A stretch of 64,000 bases of DNA, from contig NZ_CP100445.1 in assembly GCF_024227435.1 (NCBI RefSeq), positions 2,043,369-2,107,368 on the forward strand, in the 5' to 3' direction. The notes under the pieces were generated by a model. That model was not told where the DNA came from, did not search any database, and saw only the letters and a list, made by a program, of their open reading frames with translations. Numbering within the stretch: the first letter of the stretch is position 1; each line of letters begins with the position of its first letter. The translations under genes and the position numbers were made by a program. This document shows positions 17,383 to 26,464 of the stretch, one piece after another. This DNA comes from Natrinema caseinilyticum. Lineage in GTDB: Archaea > Halobacteriota > Halobacteria > Halobacteriales > Natrialbaceae.

Positions 17383-17580
17383 GGCTGGGGCCCGGAATCG
17401 GATCCGGGCGTCGACAGACAGTCAGCGAACGACGACTATTGTTATCGGCCGACTGTCCGTCGGCCACGACTGTCGGAGGCGATTGACGTGACTGAAACGA
17501 TCGGTCGAACGCGCGTAAACGACCCTCTACTCGCTCACTTCGCCTCGCCCCTCCTCGCTCTCTTCTCCCGAGCGCTTCGC

Positions 17581-17596
17581 GCCCGTTCGAACGGGC
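17581..17596. repeat. 16-bp perfect palindrome in an intergenic region
   Basis: GCCCGTTCGAACGGGC is a perfect inverted repeat between two minus-strand genes. It could be a regulatory site or simply part of a 3'-UTR structure. Confidence 0.4.
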
Positions 17597-17682
17597 AGAG
17601 GGCCGCCGGTCCTCTCGACTCGAGGCCAGGGCTCCACCTCGAATTCCGCTGCCCGACCCCACCGGCGGGCTCGGCGACCGAT

Positions 17683-17699
17683 TCAGCCCGTCGGGCTGA
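17683..17699 (-). terminator. Hairpin just after the Nif3-like gene
   Basis: TCAGCCC pairs with GGGCTGA around a 3-nt loop, 7 nt past the stop codon at 17706. There is no U-run after it, so it is a stable 3' structure or weak terminator. Confidence 0.4.
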
Positions 17700-17705
17700 G
17701 CACCG

Positions 17706-18473
17706 CTACAGTCCGGTCGGAACCTCGAGATAAGTCGTCTCGAGACCCCACTTCTCGACCACGTCCTGGACCGAGCGCACGCCGAAGGTCTCGGTGGCGT
17801 AATGACCCCCGAGGACGACGGTGAGACCGGCCTCCCGTGCTTCGTGGTAGACCTGCTGTTTGCTCTCGCCGGTCACCAGGACGTCCGCATCCGTCGCGAC
17901 GGCCTCGTCGAGCCAGTCGGTCCCGCTGCCGGTGACGATCGCCACGTCTTCGATCTCGTCGGGACCGAACGCGAGCAGCCGAACGGACTGGCCGCCGGTC
18001 TCGAGGGACGATGCGAGGCGCTCGCGCAACTCATCGGGTGTGAACGGTTCGGGCGTCGACCCGCGCTGTCCGACGTACTCGGGACCGAGTTCGCCGAAGG
18101 GGGATCGGTCTTCGAGTTCGAGCAGGTCGGCGACGCCGGCGGCGTTGCCGAGTTCCTGGTGGCCGTCCAACGGAAGGTGAGAGACGTACAGCGCGACGTC
18201 GTTCTCGATCAGCGGCGCGATCCGGTCGTACGTTCGGCCCGTGACGCGGTCGAAACCGTCCCAGAAAAGCCCGTGGTGAACGACGAGTAGATCCGCGTCG
18301 GCCTCGATCGCGCGCTCGGCCGTCTCGCGAACGCCGTCGACGGCGAACGCGACGCGCTCGACCGTGGCCTCGTCCGGACCGACCTGCAAGCCGTTGGCGC
18401 TGGCGTCGATGTCGGCGTAGTCGGCGGTTCGCAGTCTCTGGTCGAGTCGGTCGACGACGCTCGAGAGTTTCAT
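17706..18473 (-). CDS. Nif3-like dinuclear metal-centre protein (DUF34)
   Basis: A 255-aa cytoplasmic protein of the NIF3/YbgI family, toroidal hexamers with a two-metal site. The metal ligands appear in LLVVHHGLFWDGF near residue 65, LYVSHLPLDGH near 98, and HYATETFGV near the end, with GTDWLDEAVATDADVLVTGE in between. Some relatives are annotated as GTP cyclohydrolase 1 type 2, but their true reaction is unsettled. Length and start are normal. No functional neighbour is evident. Confidence 0.92.
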   Translation of the reverse strand: MKLSSVVDRLDQRLRTADYADIDASANGLQVGPDEATVERVAFAVDGVRETAERAIEADADLLVVHHGLFWDGFDRVTGRTYDRIAPLIENDVALYVSHLPLDGHQELGNAAGVADLLELEDRSPFGELGPEYVGQRGSTPEPFTPDELRERLASSLETGGQSVRLLAFGPDEIEDVAIVTGSGTDWLDEAVATDADVLVTGESKQQVYHEAREAGLTVVLGGHYATETFGVRSVQDVVEKWGLETTYLEVPTGL

Positions 18474-18621
18474 ACCGACTCGTTCGGGAAGAGTCTCCTT
18501 GTAGTCGGGTGGTTTCGACCGTCGCGGCGACAGACGGTCACGGCTACTCGCGGAACCGCATCTCGGGTTCGGAACGCAACGCGAAATCGAAAACCGACGG
18601 TCGAATCCGCCGCCTATCGCG

Positions 18622-21102
18622 CTAGATCAGGTAGAACAGCGGGAAGAGGAACACCCAGACGATGTCGACGAAGTGCCAGTAGAGCCCGAAGTACTCGACC
18701 GGGCGGTCGTCCTCGAGGTAGGCGTCGACGGTCACGACCCGGTAGATCATGAACAGGGCGATCAACAGCCCGAGGATGACGTGCAGCGCGTGCAGGCCCG
18801 TCGTCACGAAGTACATCGAGTACTCGAGGTCGGTGAACCAGTAGATGTCGTGTGCGAACTCCTGGCTCCACTCGAAGCCCTTGACGGAGAGGAACGTGAG
18901 CCCGAGCAACACCGTCGCACCCATCGACGCCAGTAGCCCGCGTCTGTTCCCGCGTTCGGCCATCACCAGCGCCAGGACGACCGTGAAACTCGAAGTGATG
19001 AGAACGTAGGTGTTGACCAGACCGACGAACGCCGAGGGCGGCACGGTCTCGACCTCGCCCCAGCCGGTGTGAAGCCGCATGAAGATGTACGCGCCGATGA
19101 CGGCGCCGAAGACGACGACGTCCGACGCCAGGAAGAACCAGACGCCGGTTTTCGTCGTCCCGACCCCCTCGAACGGCCAGCGCTCGGCGATCGCCATCTC
19201 GGGTGCGTGAAACCGTTCGCGTCCGTACTGGAACAGCGTGTACCCGAGGATACCGACGCCGAGGATCGAGACGACGGGGTAGAGGATGTTAGGGCCACCC
19301 GGCGGCTGGGACCCGGCGAACTCCAGCCCGCGATTCGTGGCGAAGGCGGCGACCCAGGACGTCATTCCCGACAGCCCGAGGAACGTGACGAACATCCCGA
19401 ACCCGATTCCGAACGGCCAGATACTCGCGTGATCTTCGTGGCCCGCCTCGAGGGCATCGACGTGGTTGGCTCGCTCGTGGGTCGCAGCACCACCGTCGGT
19501 CGCAGTCGAGGACCGGTCGTCGACGAACTCGAGCGATCCGCTGGCGTAGCTGGGCCGGTCAGGCCAGTTCCCGAGCGGGGGCGGTGAGGTCGTCGCCCAC
19601 TCGGCCGTTCGGGAGAACTGCCACGGATTGTCGGGTGCGTCGGGGCCGTCCACGAGGCTCTTTGCGAGCGTGACGAACACGAGGAGGAACCCGAGTGCGA
19701 GGACGAAGGCCCCGATCGTCGCGGCCTGGTGGTACAGTTGCGTTCCCTCGAAGTAATTGAAAACGCGCCGCGGCGTCTCCCAGGCGAGGAACATCGGGAA
19801 GTAAAGCAGGTTGAACCCGACGAAGTAGACGGCGAAGCTGAGTTTCCCGAGCGTCTCGGAGTACATCTTGCCGGTGATCTTGGGCCACCAGTAGTAGAGG
19901 CCGCCGATCAGCGCCGTGACGCCCGAGACCATCACGTAGTGGAAGTGGGCGACGACCCAGTAGGTGCCCCGGAACTCGTAGTCGAGGACGACGGCACCCA
20001 GGAAGACGCCCGTAATCCCGCCCAGGATGAACAGCAAGAGCGCGCCGAGGTTGAAGAGAAACGGTGTCGTGAATCGGACGCGTCCCTTGACCATCGTGTA
20101 GATCAGCGAGAAGACCATCAGGTCGAACGGCAGCGAGATCCCGATCGTCGTCGCCATGAACAGCGTCTTGATCTCGAGGTTGATCGTCGTCAGGAACATG
20201 TGGTGCATCCAGACGAGGAACGACTGGACCGCGACGAGGACCATCGCGATGATGACCCACTTGCGGCCGACGAGTCGGCGGCCGCAAAAGGTCTGGAACG
20301 CCTCGAAGATGATCCCGAGCGCGGGGAAGAAGACGATGTACACCTCCGGATGGCCGAAGAACCAGAACAGGTGCCCCCACAGGAGGCTCGCCCCCTCTCC
20401 CGTCGAGGAGTAGTACTGGGTGAGCAGGATGCGATCGGTGAGCATGAGAATCAGGGCGGCAAGCAGCGCCGCGAAGGCGAACAGCATCATCCAGACCGTC
20501 AGCAGCGTCCCCCACGTGAACAACGGCATGTTCCAGGTCCCCATCCCCTCCGCGCGGCAGGTGTGGATCGTCGTCAGGAAATTCACCGACCCGAGCGTGA
20601 CCGACATGACGAACAGGGTCAAAGCGAGGATGGTCGTATTTCCGCCCATCGTCAGCGTGTAGCCGGGGTTGTAGATCGGCACGTTCAGCGGGGCGTACAT
20701 GTACCAGCCGTTCGCCCACGACGTCCCCTGAAAGAACGACAGCAGGACGAGGATCCCCGAAAACAGGTAAAACCAGTAACTCAGGGCGTTCAGACGGGGA
20801 AACGCCAGATCCTTCGCACCGATCTGTAACGGCACGACGTAGTTTGCGAGGCCGAATCCGAACGGCGAGATGAACCAGAACACCATCAGCAGTCCGTGGA
20901 TCGAAACCGCCTGATTGTATTCGGTGTTCGTGAGGAATCCGGTTCCGCCGGCTTCCCACAGTTGAATGCGAAAGAGCAAGGCGAGAACGCCGCCGGCGAC
21001 GAGCAGGAAAAGCGAGGTCACCAGATAGAGGATCCCGATGTCCTTGTGATTCGTCGTGACTAGCCACCGCTTGACGGTCCGGCGCGGCGGAAAATCACTC
21101 AT
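18622..21102 (-). CDS. coxAC: Cytochrome c oxidase, subunits I and III fused
   Basis: An 826-aa heme-copper terminal oxidase core. Residues 1 to about 520 are subunit I. TTNHKDIGILYL opens it, IHGLLMVFWF holds a low-spin heme ligand, and FFGHPEVYIVFFPALGI has the CuB His and cross-linked Tyr. MHHMFL holds two further CuB ligands, and HFHYVMVSG the heme a/a3 His pair. A charged linker of about 90 residues leads to two helices and then the subunit III part (from about residue 615) ending HFVDIVWVFLFPLFYLI. I+III fusions occur in haloarchaea and other prokaryotes. Subunit II is not adjacent on either side. Confidence 0.95.
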   Translation of the reverse strand: MSDFPPRRTVKRWLVTTNHKDIGILYLVTSLFLLVAGGVLALLFRIQLWEAGGTGFLTNTEYNQAVSIHGLLMVFWFISPFGFGLANYVVPLQIGAKDLAFPRLNALSYWFYLFSGILVLLSFFQGTSWANGWYMYAPLNVPIYNPGYTLTMGGNTTILALTLFVMSVTLGSVNFLTTIHTCRAEGMGTWNMPLFTWGTLLTVWMMLFAFAALLAALILMLTDRILLTQYYSSTGEGASLLWGHLFWFFGHPEVYIVFFPALGIIFEAFQTFCGRRLVGRKWVIIAMVLVAVQSFLVWMHHMFLTTINLEIKTLFMATTIGISLPFDLMVFSLIYTMVKGRVRFTTPFLFNLGALLLFILGGITGVFLGAVVLDYEFRGTYWVVAHFHYVMVSGVTALIGGLYYWWPKITGKMYSETLGKLSFAVYFVGFNLLYFPMFLAWETPRRVFNYFEGTQLYHQAATIGAFVLALGFLLVFVTLAKSLVDGPDAPDNPWQFSRTAEWATTSPPPLGNWPDRPSYASGSLEFVDDRSSTATDGGAATHERANHVDALEAGHEDHASIWPFGIGFGMFVTFLGLSGMTSWVAAFATNRGLEFAGSQPPGGPNILYPVVSILGVGILGYTLFQYGRERFHAPEMAIAERWPFEGVGTTKTGVWFFLASDVVVFGAVIGAYIFMRLHTGWGEVETVPPSAFVGLVNTYVLITSSFTVVLALVMAERGNRRGLLASMGATVLLGLTFLSVKGFEWSQEFAHDIYWFTDLEYSMYFVTTGLHALHVILGLLIALFMIYRVVTVDAYLEDDRPVEYFGLYWHFVDIVWVFLFPLFYLI

Positions 21103-21223
21103 CCGGGTCCACCTCGCTGTCGAAATTCAGACGAGAGTCGAAGTCGGCGACCGGTACTGTCGAATCGGCGGGGTCCTCAGACCGACAGTCGAGACGTCTC
21201 CTCGAGTGAACGACGGAAAGCAT
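21095..21223 (-). CDS. Possible 42-residue ORF overlapping the start of the oxidase gene
   Basis: ATG at 21223 opens a frame whose stop TGA (21095-21097) overlaps the oxidase start region in the +1 frame. The second half (VPVADFDSRLNFDSEVDPDE) has acidic haloarchaeal character, the first half does not. The overlap would permit translational coupling. It is unverified and may be chance. Confidence 0.25.
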   Translation of the reverse strand: MLSVVHSRRRLDCRSEDPADSTVPVADFDSRLNFDSEVDPDE

Positions 21224-21379
21224 AATCAACAGATGTTGTCCACGATTCGCCGTATCAAGGTGTCCGGTGCGTTTGCAGGGGATACTTGACGTGCGTGAGT
21301 CGATCAGGACCCGGTTCCGCGGATTCGAAGCCGTCAGTGGCCCGCGAGGGCCCGATAGCGGGCGCTCCGCGTCCGGTCG

Positions 21380-22210
21380 CTATCGCTCGCTCGAGTATCC
21401 ACTCAGTCCGGGATAGTCGGCGACGATGCCGTCGACGCCCGCCGCGGCGAGTTCGTCGAACTGGATCCAGTTCGTCGCCGTCCAGACGTTGACCGTCCGC
21501 CCCTCCGCGTGTGCCGTCTCGAGGACGTCTCGCTCGAGTCCCGAACCCGAGACCCCTGCGTAGTCCGTCCCGGCCAGTTCCGTCCCTTCGATCGCGTTTC
21601 GTGGCGGATGGATCGCCTCGCAGTCGTAGCGACGCGCGATCGACAGGCCGGCCTCGAGGTCGTCCCAGATCAGCGGGGCGGCGGGATAGTCTGCGGTCTC
21701 GCGCAGCGCCGCGATCGCACCCTCGCAGAACGACGAAAAGAGGAGGTCCCCACCGAATGTCCTGCAGTCGGTGACGACCCGTTCGACGAACGATTGCCAG
21801 ACGTCACGGCGTCGATCGCGTTCGGCCGGCGAAAGCGATTCACCGACCCGCAGGTCCCGGCGTCCCGGATTCTTCAGTTCGACGTTCACGCCGATCGTCT
21901 CGGGGACGGCCGCGAGCAGATCCGCCAGCGACGGGATGGTCGCCTCGGTGCCGAGGACGCGCGCCTCCTCTATATCTGCGAGCGGCGTCTCCCAGACGAG
22001 GCCGGTCGCGTCCGTCAACGGGCGGCCGTCGCGGGTCCCCTCGAGGCGCTCGTCGTGGACGACGACCGGCGTCCCGCACGCCGCCGGCTGAACGTCGATC
22101 TCGAGCATCGCGGTCTCGTCGTGTTCGGCCGCGCGTTCGACGGCTTCGATCGTGTTCTCGGGCGCGGTCCCTGCGTATCCGCGGTGGGCGATGACGGCGG
22201 GCCGTGTCAT
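21380..22210 (-). CDS. Glycerophosphodiester phosphodiesterase
   Basis: A 276-aa TIM-barrel phosphodiesterase that splits glycerophosphodiesters into glycerol 3-phosphate (or glycerol 1-phosphate in archaeal lipids) and an alcohol. AVIAHRGYAGTAPENT supplies the His-Arg and Glu-Asn motif, and MLEIDVQPA and VVVHDERLEGT the metal-binding Glu/Asp and catalytic His. VNVELKN and VDGIVADYPG close the barrel. The frame extends upstream, but ATG at 22210 starts the conserved fold. No signal peptide, so cytoplasmic. Confidence 0.93.
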   Translation of the reverse strand: MTRPAVIAHRGYAGTAPENTIEAVERAAEHDETAMLEIDVQPAACGTPVVVHDERLEGTRDGRPLTDATGLVWETPLADIEEARVLGTEATIPSLADLLAAVPETIGVNVELKNPGRRDLRVGESLSPAERDRRRDVWQSFVERVVTDCRTFGGDLLFSSFCEGAIAALRETADYPAAPLIWDDLEAGLSIARRYDCEAIHPPRNAIEGTELAGTDYAGVSGSGLERDVLETAHAEGRTVNVWTATNWIQFDELAAAGVDGIVADYPGLSGYSSER

Positions 22211-22315
22211 ACCGGATCGACGGGTGGCCGGGTAATGGAAGCTGTGGCGCGGCGTTCGTGTCGCCGTGGCACGTCCCGGCCCGTCTTTGATCCGTTCGCT
22301 CGACGGACACCCGCT

Positions 22316-22572
22316 ATGACCGAGACCACGCTCGCGGACGCCGAACGCGCGCTCGCTCGGGCGACCGACCTCGAGACCGAAGACGCCGTCGCGGTGTTGC
22401 GAACGGCCCGACGGAACTCCGGGACGAACGAGACGACCCCGACGTCGACGATGTGCGACGAGAAGAACTCGAGACTCGACTCGAGCAGCGCATTCGGGCG
22501 GTGACCGAACGCGACGCGTACGACGGCGGGCTCGGATCCGCGATGAACCCGACGGAGGAGGACGCACCGTAG
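22316..22572 (+). pseudogene. Small conserved acidic protein gene with a one-base frameshift
   Basis: From the ATG at 22316 the frame reads MTETTLADAERALARATDLE then DAVAVLRTARR. At 22413-22414 it loses sense. The neighbouring frame then reads ELRDERDDPDVDDVRREELE, RLEQRIRAVTERDAYDGGLG and SAMNPTEEDAP with a stop at 22570-22572. Restoring one G in the GG pair at 22413-22414 makes one 85-aa helical protein rich in Asp, Glu and Arg. A single deletion there, real or an assembly error, explains everything. I do not recognise the family. Confidence 0.65.
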
Positions 22573-22708
22573 GAGTCGCGACCGGGGCACCGAAGCGGTC
22601 GAAATCGAGGCGCCGGTGCGGGGGGAGTGCGGATCGAACGCCCCGGAGGAGGGTCCGTCTCGTCCGAGGTGTGTCCGAGAATCCGGCGAGATCGACCGAC
22701 GTTCGGCC

Positions 22709-22716
22709 CTTTTATC
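22709..22716 (+). promoter_or_regulatory. TATA box of the F420-dependent NADP reductase gene
   Basis: CTTTTATC in G+C-rich DNA, about 25-32 nt upstream of the ATG at 22741, so the transcript has almost no leader. Confidence 0.5.
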
Positions 22717-22740
22717 CGGTTGCCCTCCAGAGAGATTCGT

Positions 22741-23409
22741 ATGCGAATTGCACTACTGGGCGGCACCGGCGATATCGGCGAAGGACTCGCACTGCGATTT
22801 GCCCGGGATACGGACCACGAAATCCTCATCGGCTCGAGAGACCCCGAGAAGGCGCGCGATGCGGTCGCAGAGTACGAAAACGAACTCGCGGACCGCGGTG
22901 CCGAAGCCGACGTCAAAGGCTTCGCCAACGAGATGGCGGCCGACCGGGCCGACGTCGTCGTCTTGAGCGTCCCGCCGTACTACGTCGGTGACACCGTCGA
23001 AGGGGTCGCGGACAGCCTCGACTCGGACACGGTGCTCGTCACGCCTGCCGTCGGCATGCAAGGCGACGAAGACGGGCTGCACTACCACCCGCCGAGTGCC
23101 GGAAGCGTCACCGAACTCGTCGCCCAGCGGGCCCCCGACGAGGTTCCCGTCGTCGGCGCGTTCCACAACCTGGCCGCCGACGCGCTGGCGAACCTCGACA
23201 ACGAACTCGACCTCGATACGCTGGTCGTCGCCGACGACGAAGCCGCCGGCGACACCGTCCGGACGCTCGCAAACGAGATTGTCGGCCTGCGCGCGCTCGA
23301 GGCCGGTCCCCTCGCGAACGCCGCAGAAGTCGAGAGCGTCACGCCGCTGGTCATCAACATCGCGAAGTACAACGAGGACATGCACGACGTCGGCGTGAAG
23401 TGGATCTAG
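22741..23409 (+). CDS. npdG: F420-dependent NADP reductase
   Basis: A 222-aa enzyme exchanging hydride between reduced coenzyme F420 and NADP. The N-terminus RIALLGGTGDIGEGLALRFA is the Rossmann dinucleotide site, and IGSRDPEKA the NADP-phosphate-binding segment. VVVLSVPPYYVGDTVEGV, VGAFHNLAADALAN and the C-terminal NAAEVESVTPLVINIAKYN are characteristic of the family. Length is normal. It fits the F420-dependent genes cofE and mer at about 47 kb. Confidence 0.93.
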   Translation: MRIALLGGTGDIGEGLALRFARDTDHEILIGSRDPEKARDAVAEYENELADRGAEADVKGFANEMAADRADVVVLSVPPYYVGDTVEGVADSLDSDTVLVTPAVGMQGDEDGLHYHPPSAGSVTELVAQRAPDEVPVVGAFHNLAADALANLDNELDLDTLVVADDEAAGDTVRTLANEIVGLRALEAGPLANAAEVESVTPLVINIAKYNEDMHDVGVKWI

Positions 23410-23504
23410 GCGACGATTCGTGCTTCGAGAAGCGACGGCACGGGACGCGAGCGAGCGCGGCCGCTCGTCGGACGGAAAACGGAGAGAACTGGCGGATCGT
23501 TTCC

Positions 23505-23774
23505 CTACGCGCCGGCGGATTCGAGGGCGTCTTCGATGTCGTCGCGCTGGGTGACGCCGACGAAGCGTTCGACGATGCCGTCGTCGTTTTCGATAATGAG
23601 CGTCGGCAGCGAGCGAACCTGATACTCGTTGGCGATGTCTTGCTGTTCGTCGACGTTGACTTTCTCGACTTCGAATCGGCCTTCCCAGTCGTCCTCGATG
23701 TCCTCGAGGATCGGATCCTGAGTCTTGCACGGGCCACACCAGTCCGCGTAGAAGTCCTTGAGAGTGACAGTCAT
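23505..23774 (-). CDS. Thioredoxin
   Basis: An 89-aa small thiol-disulfide oxidoreductase. The active site WCGPC is at residues 12-16 within KDFYADWCGPCKTQDPILED. VEKVNVDEQQDIANEYQVRS and the cis-Pro loop LPTLII follow. The frame continues upstream, but ATG at 23774 is placed 27 nt from a TATA-like element (23800-23807). It lacks the first beta strand of E. coli thioredoxin, as many archaeal ones do. Confidence 0.93.
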   Translation of the reverse strand: MTVTLKDFYADWCGPCKTQDPILEDIEDDWEGRFEVEKVNVDEQQDIANEYQVRSLPTLIIENDDGIVERFVGVTQRDDIEDALESAGA

Positions 23775-23891
23775 GCGGTCAGCGTTAGTTACGCCGCGGC
23801 GCGCATAAGGGTTTCCCACGGCCACCGCATTGCCGTCATCGGCGACGACGCCGGTCGAAAGGTTTAGTTCGGGGGCGTCGTAGAAATGGGT

Positions 23892-24053
23892 ATGGATAAA
23901 GGACAGAACACCGGCGGACTGATGTCCAGTGCTGGCCTCGTCCGGTACTTCGACTCGGAGGACTCGAACGCGATCCGTATCGACCCCAAAACGGTCATCG
24001 CGTTCGGCGTCATGCTGGGCGTGCTCGTCCAGTTGCTGACGTTCGTCTCGTGA
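23892..24053 (+). CDS. secG: Preprotein translocase subunit Sec61-beta (SecG)
   Basis: A 53-aa single-pass membrane protein of the Sec translocon. [20 protein letters not shown] precedes one helix, [18 protein letters not shown]. The sequence matches the conserved archaeal Sec61-beta. An in-frame ATG at 23886 would add two residues. TTTAG at 23863-23867 supports a start at 23886-23892. It is divergent from the thioredoxin gene. Confidence 0.93.
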   Translation: MDKGQNTGGLMSSAGLVRYFDSEDSNAIRIDPKTVIAFGVMLGVLVQLLTFVS

Positions 24054-24267
24054 TACGGACGGTCGTCGCGTAACGCGACTCGCTCGAGACCCTTTTATTC
24101 GGCCCGCCGCCGGCCGTGCCATCGTCGCCTCGAGGGGCGCCGCCGCTCTGGCTCGACGTGGCTCCACTCGGACCGATAGTAGCAGGCGCGCCGGATCGAC
24201 GATAACTGTCGAGCGGATTCGATCGATCGGCGGGCCGGTCGTGGGACTGGCGTTCTGGACCGACGAG

Positions 24268-25302
24268 TCATCGCTGCGAGTCGCGGAGTATGAGCGGCTC
24301 TATCGCGAGCGTTCGCTTTGCGATCGTGACGATTCGGAGGACGTACGCCGTGAACAACAGAAACGGCACGAGCGTGATGGTAAACGCGAGGCCGATCGCC
24401 CACGTCATGTTCGTCACGCCGAACGTACTTCCGGGGAAGGTACCCGCGTCGACGACCGTGAGCATGATGCCGGCGACGACCAGCGCCGGGACCGCCGCGT
24501 AGAGGATCATCTGCGAGAGCGATACGAGCGCCCACTCGAAGTACAGCGTCTTGACGTGTTCCCGCGCCGGGCCGAACAGGCTCAGGGCGGTCTTCAGGTC
24601 GTCGAACAGTTCCATCTCGTCGGGAGAGAGGTCGTTTTCGTACTCGTTCGCGATTCGTTCGACCTGGAAGATTTTCCACCCGTAGTTGAAATTGAGGGCG
24701 GCGAACAGCACGTCGAACGTCCCGAACGACGCGCCCGCGAGCTGCTCGCGGACGGTTTCGGAGTTTCCGACGAGGCTGTCGGTGAACTCGTCGATTTCCC
24801 CGCGGAGTTGCTCGTTTTCGTTCTCGGAGAGATCCTCCCGGATCGTCTCGGCGCGACGCTGAGCGACGACGAGGATTTCGCGGAGGAACGTCGACGGATC
24901 GGCCGGACTGGGCGATCCGATCAACTCCTCGGTGTAATCCCGGAAGTCCATCGAGTTCTCCATTCGAGCCCGCTGTTCGCCGAGCGGCCCGTTCTCCTGA
25001 GAGAGGACGAGCTGGCCGATCGTGACCACGAGCGTGGTGCCGGTGATGATGGCGCCGATCATCGTCGAGAACATCGTCTCGATCGTGTCGCCGGAGCGGA
25101 GTTGGGGCATCAACGGCTCCGGGAGAAAGGTAACGGCCGCCACGAAGCCGACGAACACGAAAAGTGCCAGGAACGCGGTCACCTGAAGACGGTTCGCGCC
25201 GAGGAGGAGCCAGATTTTGAGTCGGCTCTCGCCCGCGCGCTCGCGCATCGTGTTCGCCGTCCCGATGTCGGAAGACGCGTCAGTGCCGTTGTTCACGTCC
25301 AT
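24268..25302 (-). CDS. Haloarchaeal membrane protein of unknown function
   Basis: A 344-aa protein with about four hydrophobic helices. Two come early (VTAFLALFVFVGFVAAVTFL near residue 41, IGAIITGTTLVVTIGQLVL near 83). A soluble acidic helical region (about residues 100-240) follows, then two late helices (AAVPALVVAGIMLTVV and LAFTITLVPFLLFTAYVL). Not a transporter I recognise. It starts directly after the stop of the gene at 25303-25524, so the two form an operon. Confidence 0.8.
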   Translation of the reverse strand: MDVNNGTDASSDIGTANTMRERAGESRLKIWLLLGANRLQVTAFLALFVFVGFVAAVTFLPEPLMPQLRSGDTIETMFSTMIGAIITGTTLVVTIGQLVLSQENGPLGEQRARMENSMDFRDYTEELIGSPSPADPSTFLREILVVAQRRAETIREDLSENENEQLRGEIDEFTDSLVGNSETVREQLAGASFGTFDVLFAALNFNYGWKIFQVERIANEYENDLSPDEMELFDDLKTALSLFGPAREHVKTLYFEWALVSLSQMILYAAVPALVVAGIMLTVVDAGTFPGSTFGVTNMTWAIGLAFTITLVPFLLFTAYVLRIVTIAKRTLAIEPLILRDSQR

Positions 25303-25524
25303 TCACTCCTCGCTGGCACCGTCGACGGTCTCGGCCGGACGTTTGAAAACGAGGAACTTCGTCCCGCCACCCGTATAGTCGATCGTTTCGACGAGTTCCC
25401 AGCCGTCTTCGCCGTGATCGTTCAACTGCGTTTCCGGGTCCTCGGCCTCTTTTTTCGTTTCGCCACGAGACGGTCTAACGGTCTTGTATTCCCATCGACG
25501 CGCACTGACTCGGCTCACGGTCAC
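25303..25524 (-). CDS. DUF4177-like small protein
   Basis: A 73-aa protein with the DUF4177 look: WEYKTVRPSRGETKKEAEDP, then LNDHGEDGWELVETIDYTGG and TKFLVFKRP. The fold is a small alpha-beta domain of unknown function. The start at GTG 25524 is not certain; another GTG lies at 25518. Its TGA is immediately followed by the ATG of the membrane-protein gene, so the two are almost surely co-translated and may work together. Confidence 0.7.
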   Translation of the reverse strand: MTVSRVSARRWEYKTVRPSRGETKKEAEDPETQLNDHGEDGWELVETIDYTGGGTKFLVFKRPAETVDGASEE

Positions 25525-25755
25525 GGTACGTCTTCGATCGCACTAAACGTAGGGGACCACCAACCGTCCGGCGACTGTACACACTCGAGCCGTGGCACGA
25601 TTCGGGCCACTCGAACGTCCTCGAGGCGTCTCCGTCGGACCGCCGTCCGCCGATCGGCGGTTCGCCGATGGCTTCCGGCAGCCCCTGCGAGGACCCCCAT
25701 CGACACAGGCGGCGATGGCGCGACGCTTTTGACGGCACCGTCCGTACCCGCAGTC

Positions 25756-26373
25756 ATGTCACTGACTGCAGGCGTCGTCGCGGTCCAGGGCGACGTGTCG
25801 GAACACGCGGCCGCCATCGAACGGGCGGCGACGGACCACGGCCGCGAGGTCACCGTCCGCGAGATCCGTGAATCGGGACTCGTCCCCGAGTGCGACCTGC
25901 TCGCGATGCCCGGCGGGGAGTCGACGACCATCTCCCGGCTGATCCACAGCGACGGGATCGCATCCGAGATCCGGGATCACGTCGCGGCCGGAAAACCGCT
26001 TCTCGCGACCTGTGCCGGGCTAATAGTCGCCTCGAGCGACGCCGGAGACGACCGGGTCGACGAACTCGGCGTGATCGACGTACGCGTCGAGCGCAACGCG
26101 TTCGGCCGCCAAAAGGATAGTTTCGAAGCGCCGCTCGCGATCGCGGGGCTCGACGACCCGTACCCGGCGGTTTTCATCCGCGCGCCCGCGATCGACGCAG
26201 TCGGCGAGGCCGACGTGCTGGCGACGTGGGACGGTCGGCCGGTCGCGGTCCGGGACGGACCGGTCGTCGGCACCTCGTTCCACCCGGAGCTGACCCCGGA
26301 CAGTCGGATTCACGGCCTCGCCTTTTTCGAAAACGAGGCGGCGGCAGTGCCGGCGCTCGAGGACGTCCAGTAA
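25756..26373 (+). CDS. pdxT: Pyridoxal 5'-phosphate synthase, glutaminase subunit
   Basis: A 205-aa glutaminase that supplies ammonia to PdxS for vitamin B6 synthesis. LLAMPGGESTTISRL and LLATCAGLIVAS (catalytic Cys) and the late GTSFHPELTPD (His-x-Glu) form the class I amidotransferase triad. VERNAFGRQKDSFEAPL is family-specific. pdxS is not in the window. A TATA-like CTTTTGAC 27 nt upstream supports ATG at 25756. It is upstream of the nuclease and hisE genes on the same strand. Confidence 0.95.
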   Translation: MSLTAGVVAVQGDVSEHAAAIERAATDHGREVTVREIRESGLVPECDLLAMPGGESTTISRLIHSDGIASEIRDHVAAGKPLLATCAGLIVASSDAGDDRVDELGVIDVRVERNAFGRQKDSFEAPLAIAGLDDPYPAVFIRAPAIDAVGEADVLATWDGRPVAVRDGPVVGTSFHPELTPDSRIHGLAFFENEAAAVPALEDVQ

Positions 26374-26464
26374 CGCCACTCGGTGCGATCGAGACCCCGT
26401 GGCTCGGGCAGTGCATGCATTCGCGACCGGACCTGTTTTCTCCCTCCCCCGCGACGGTCTGGAT

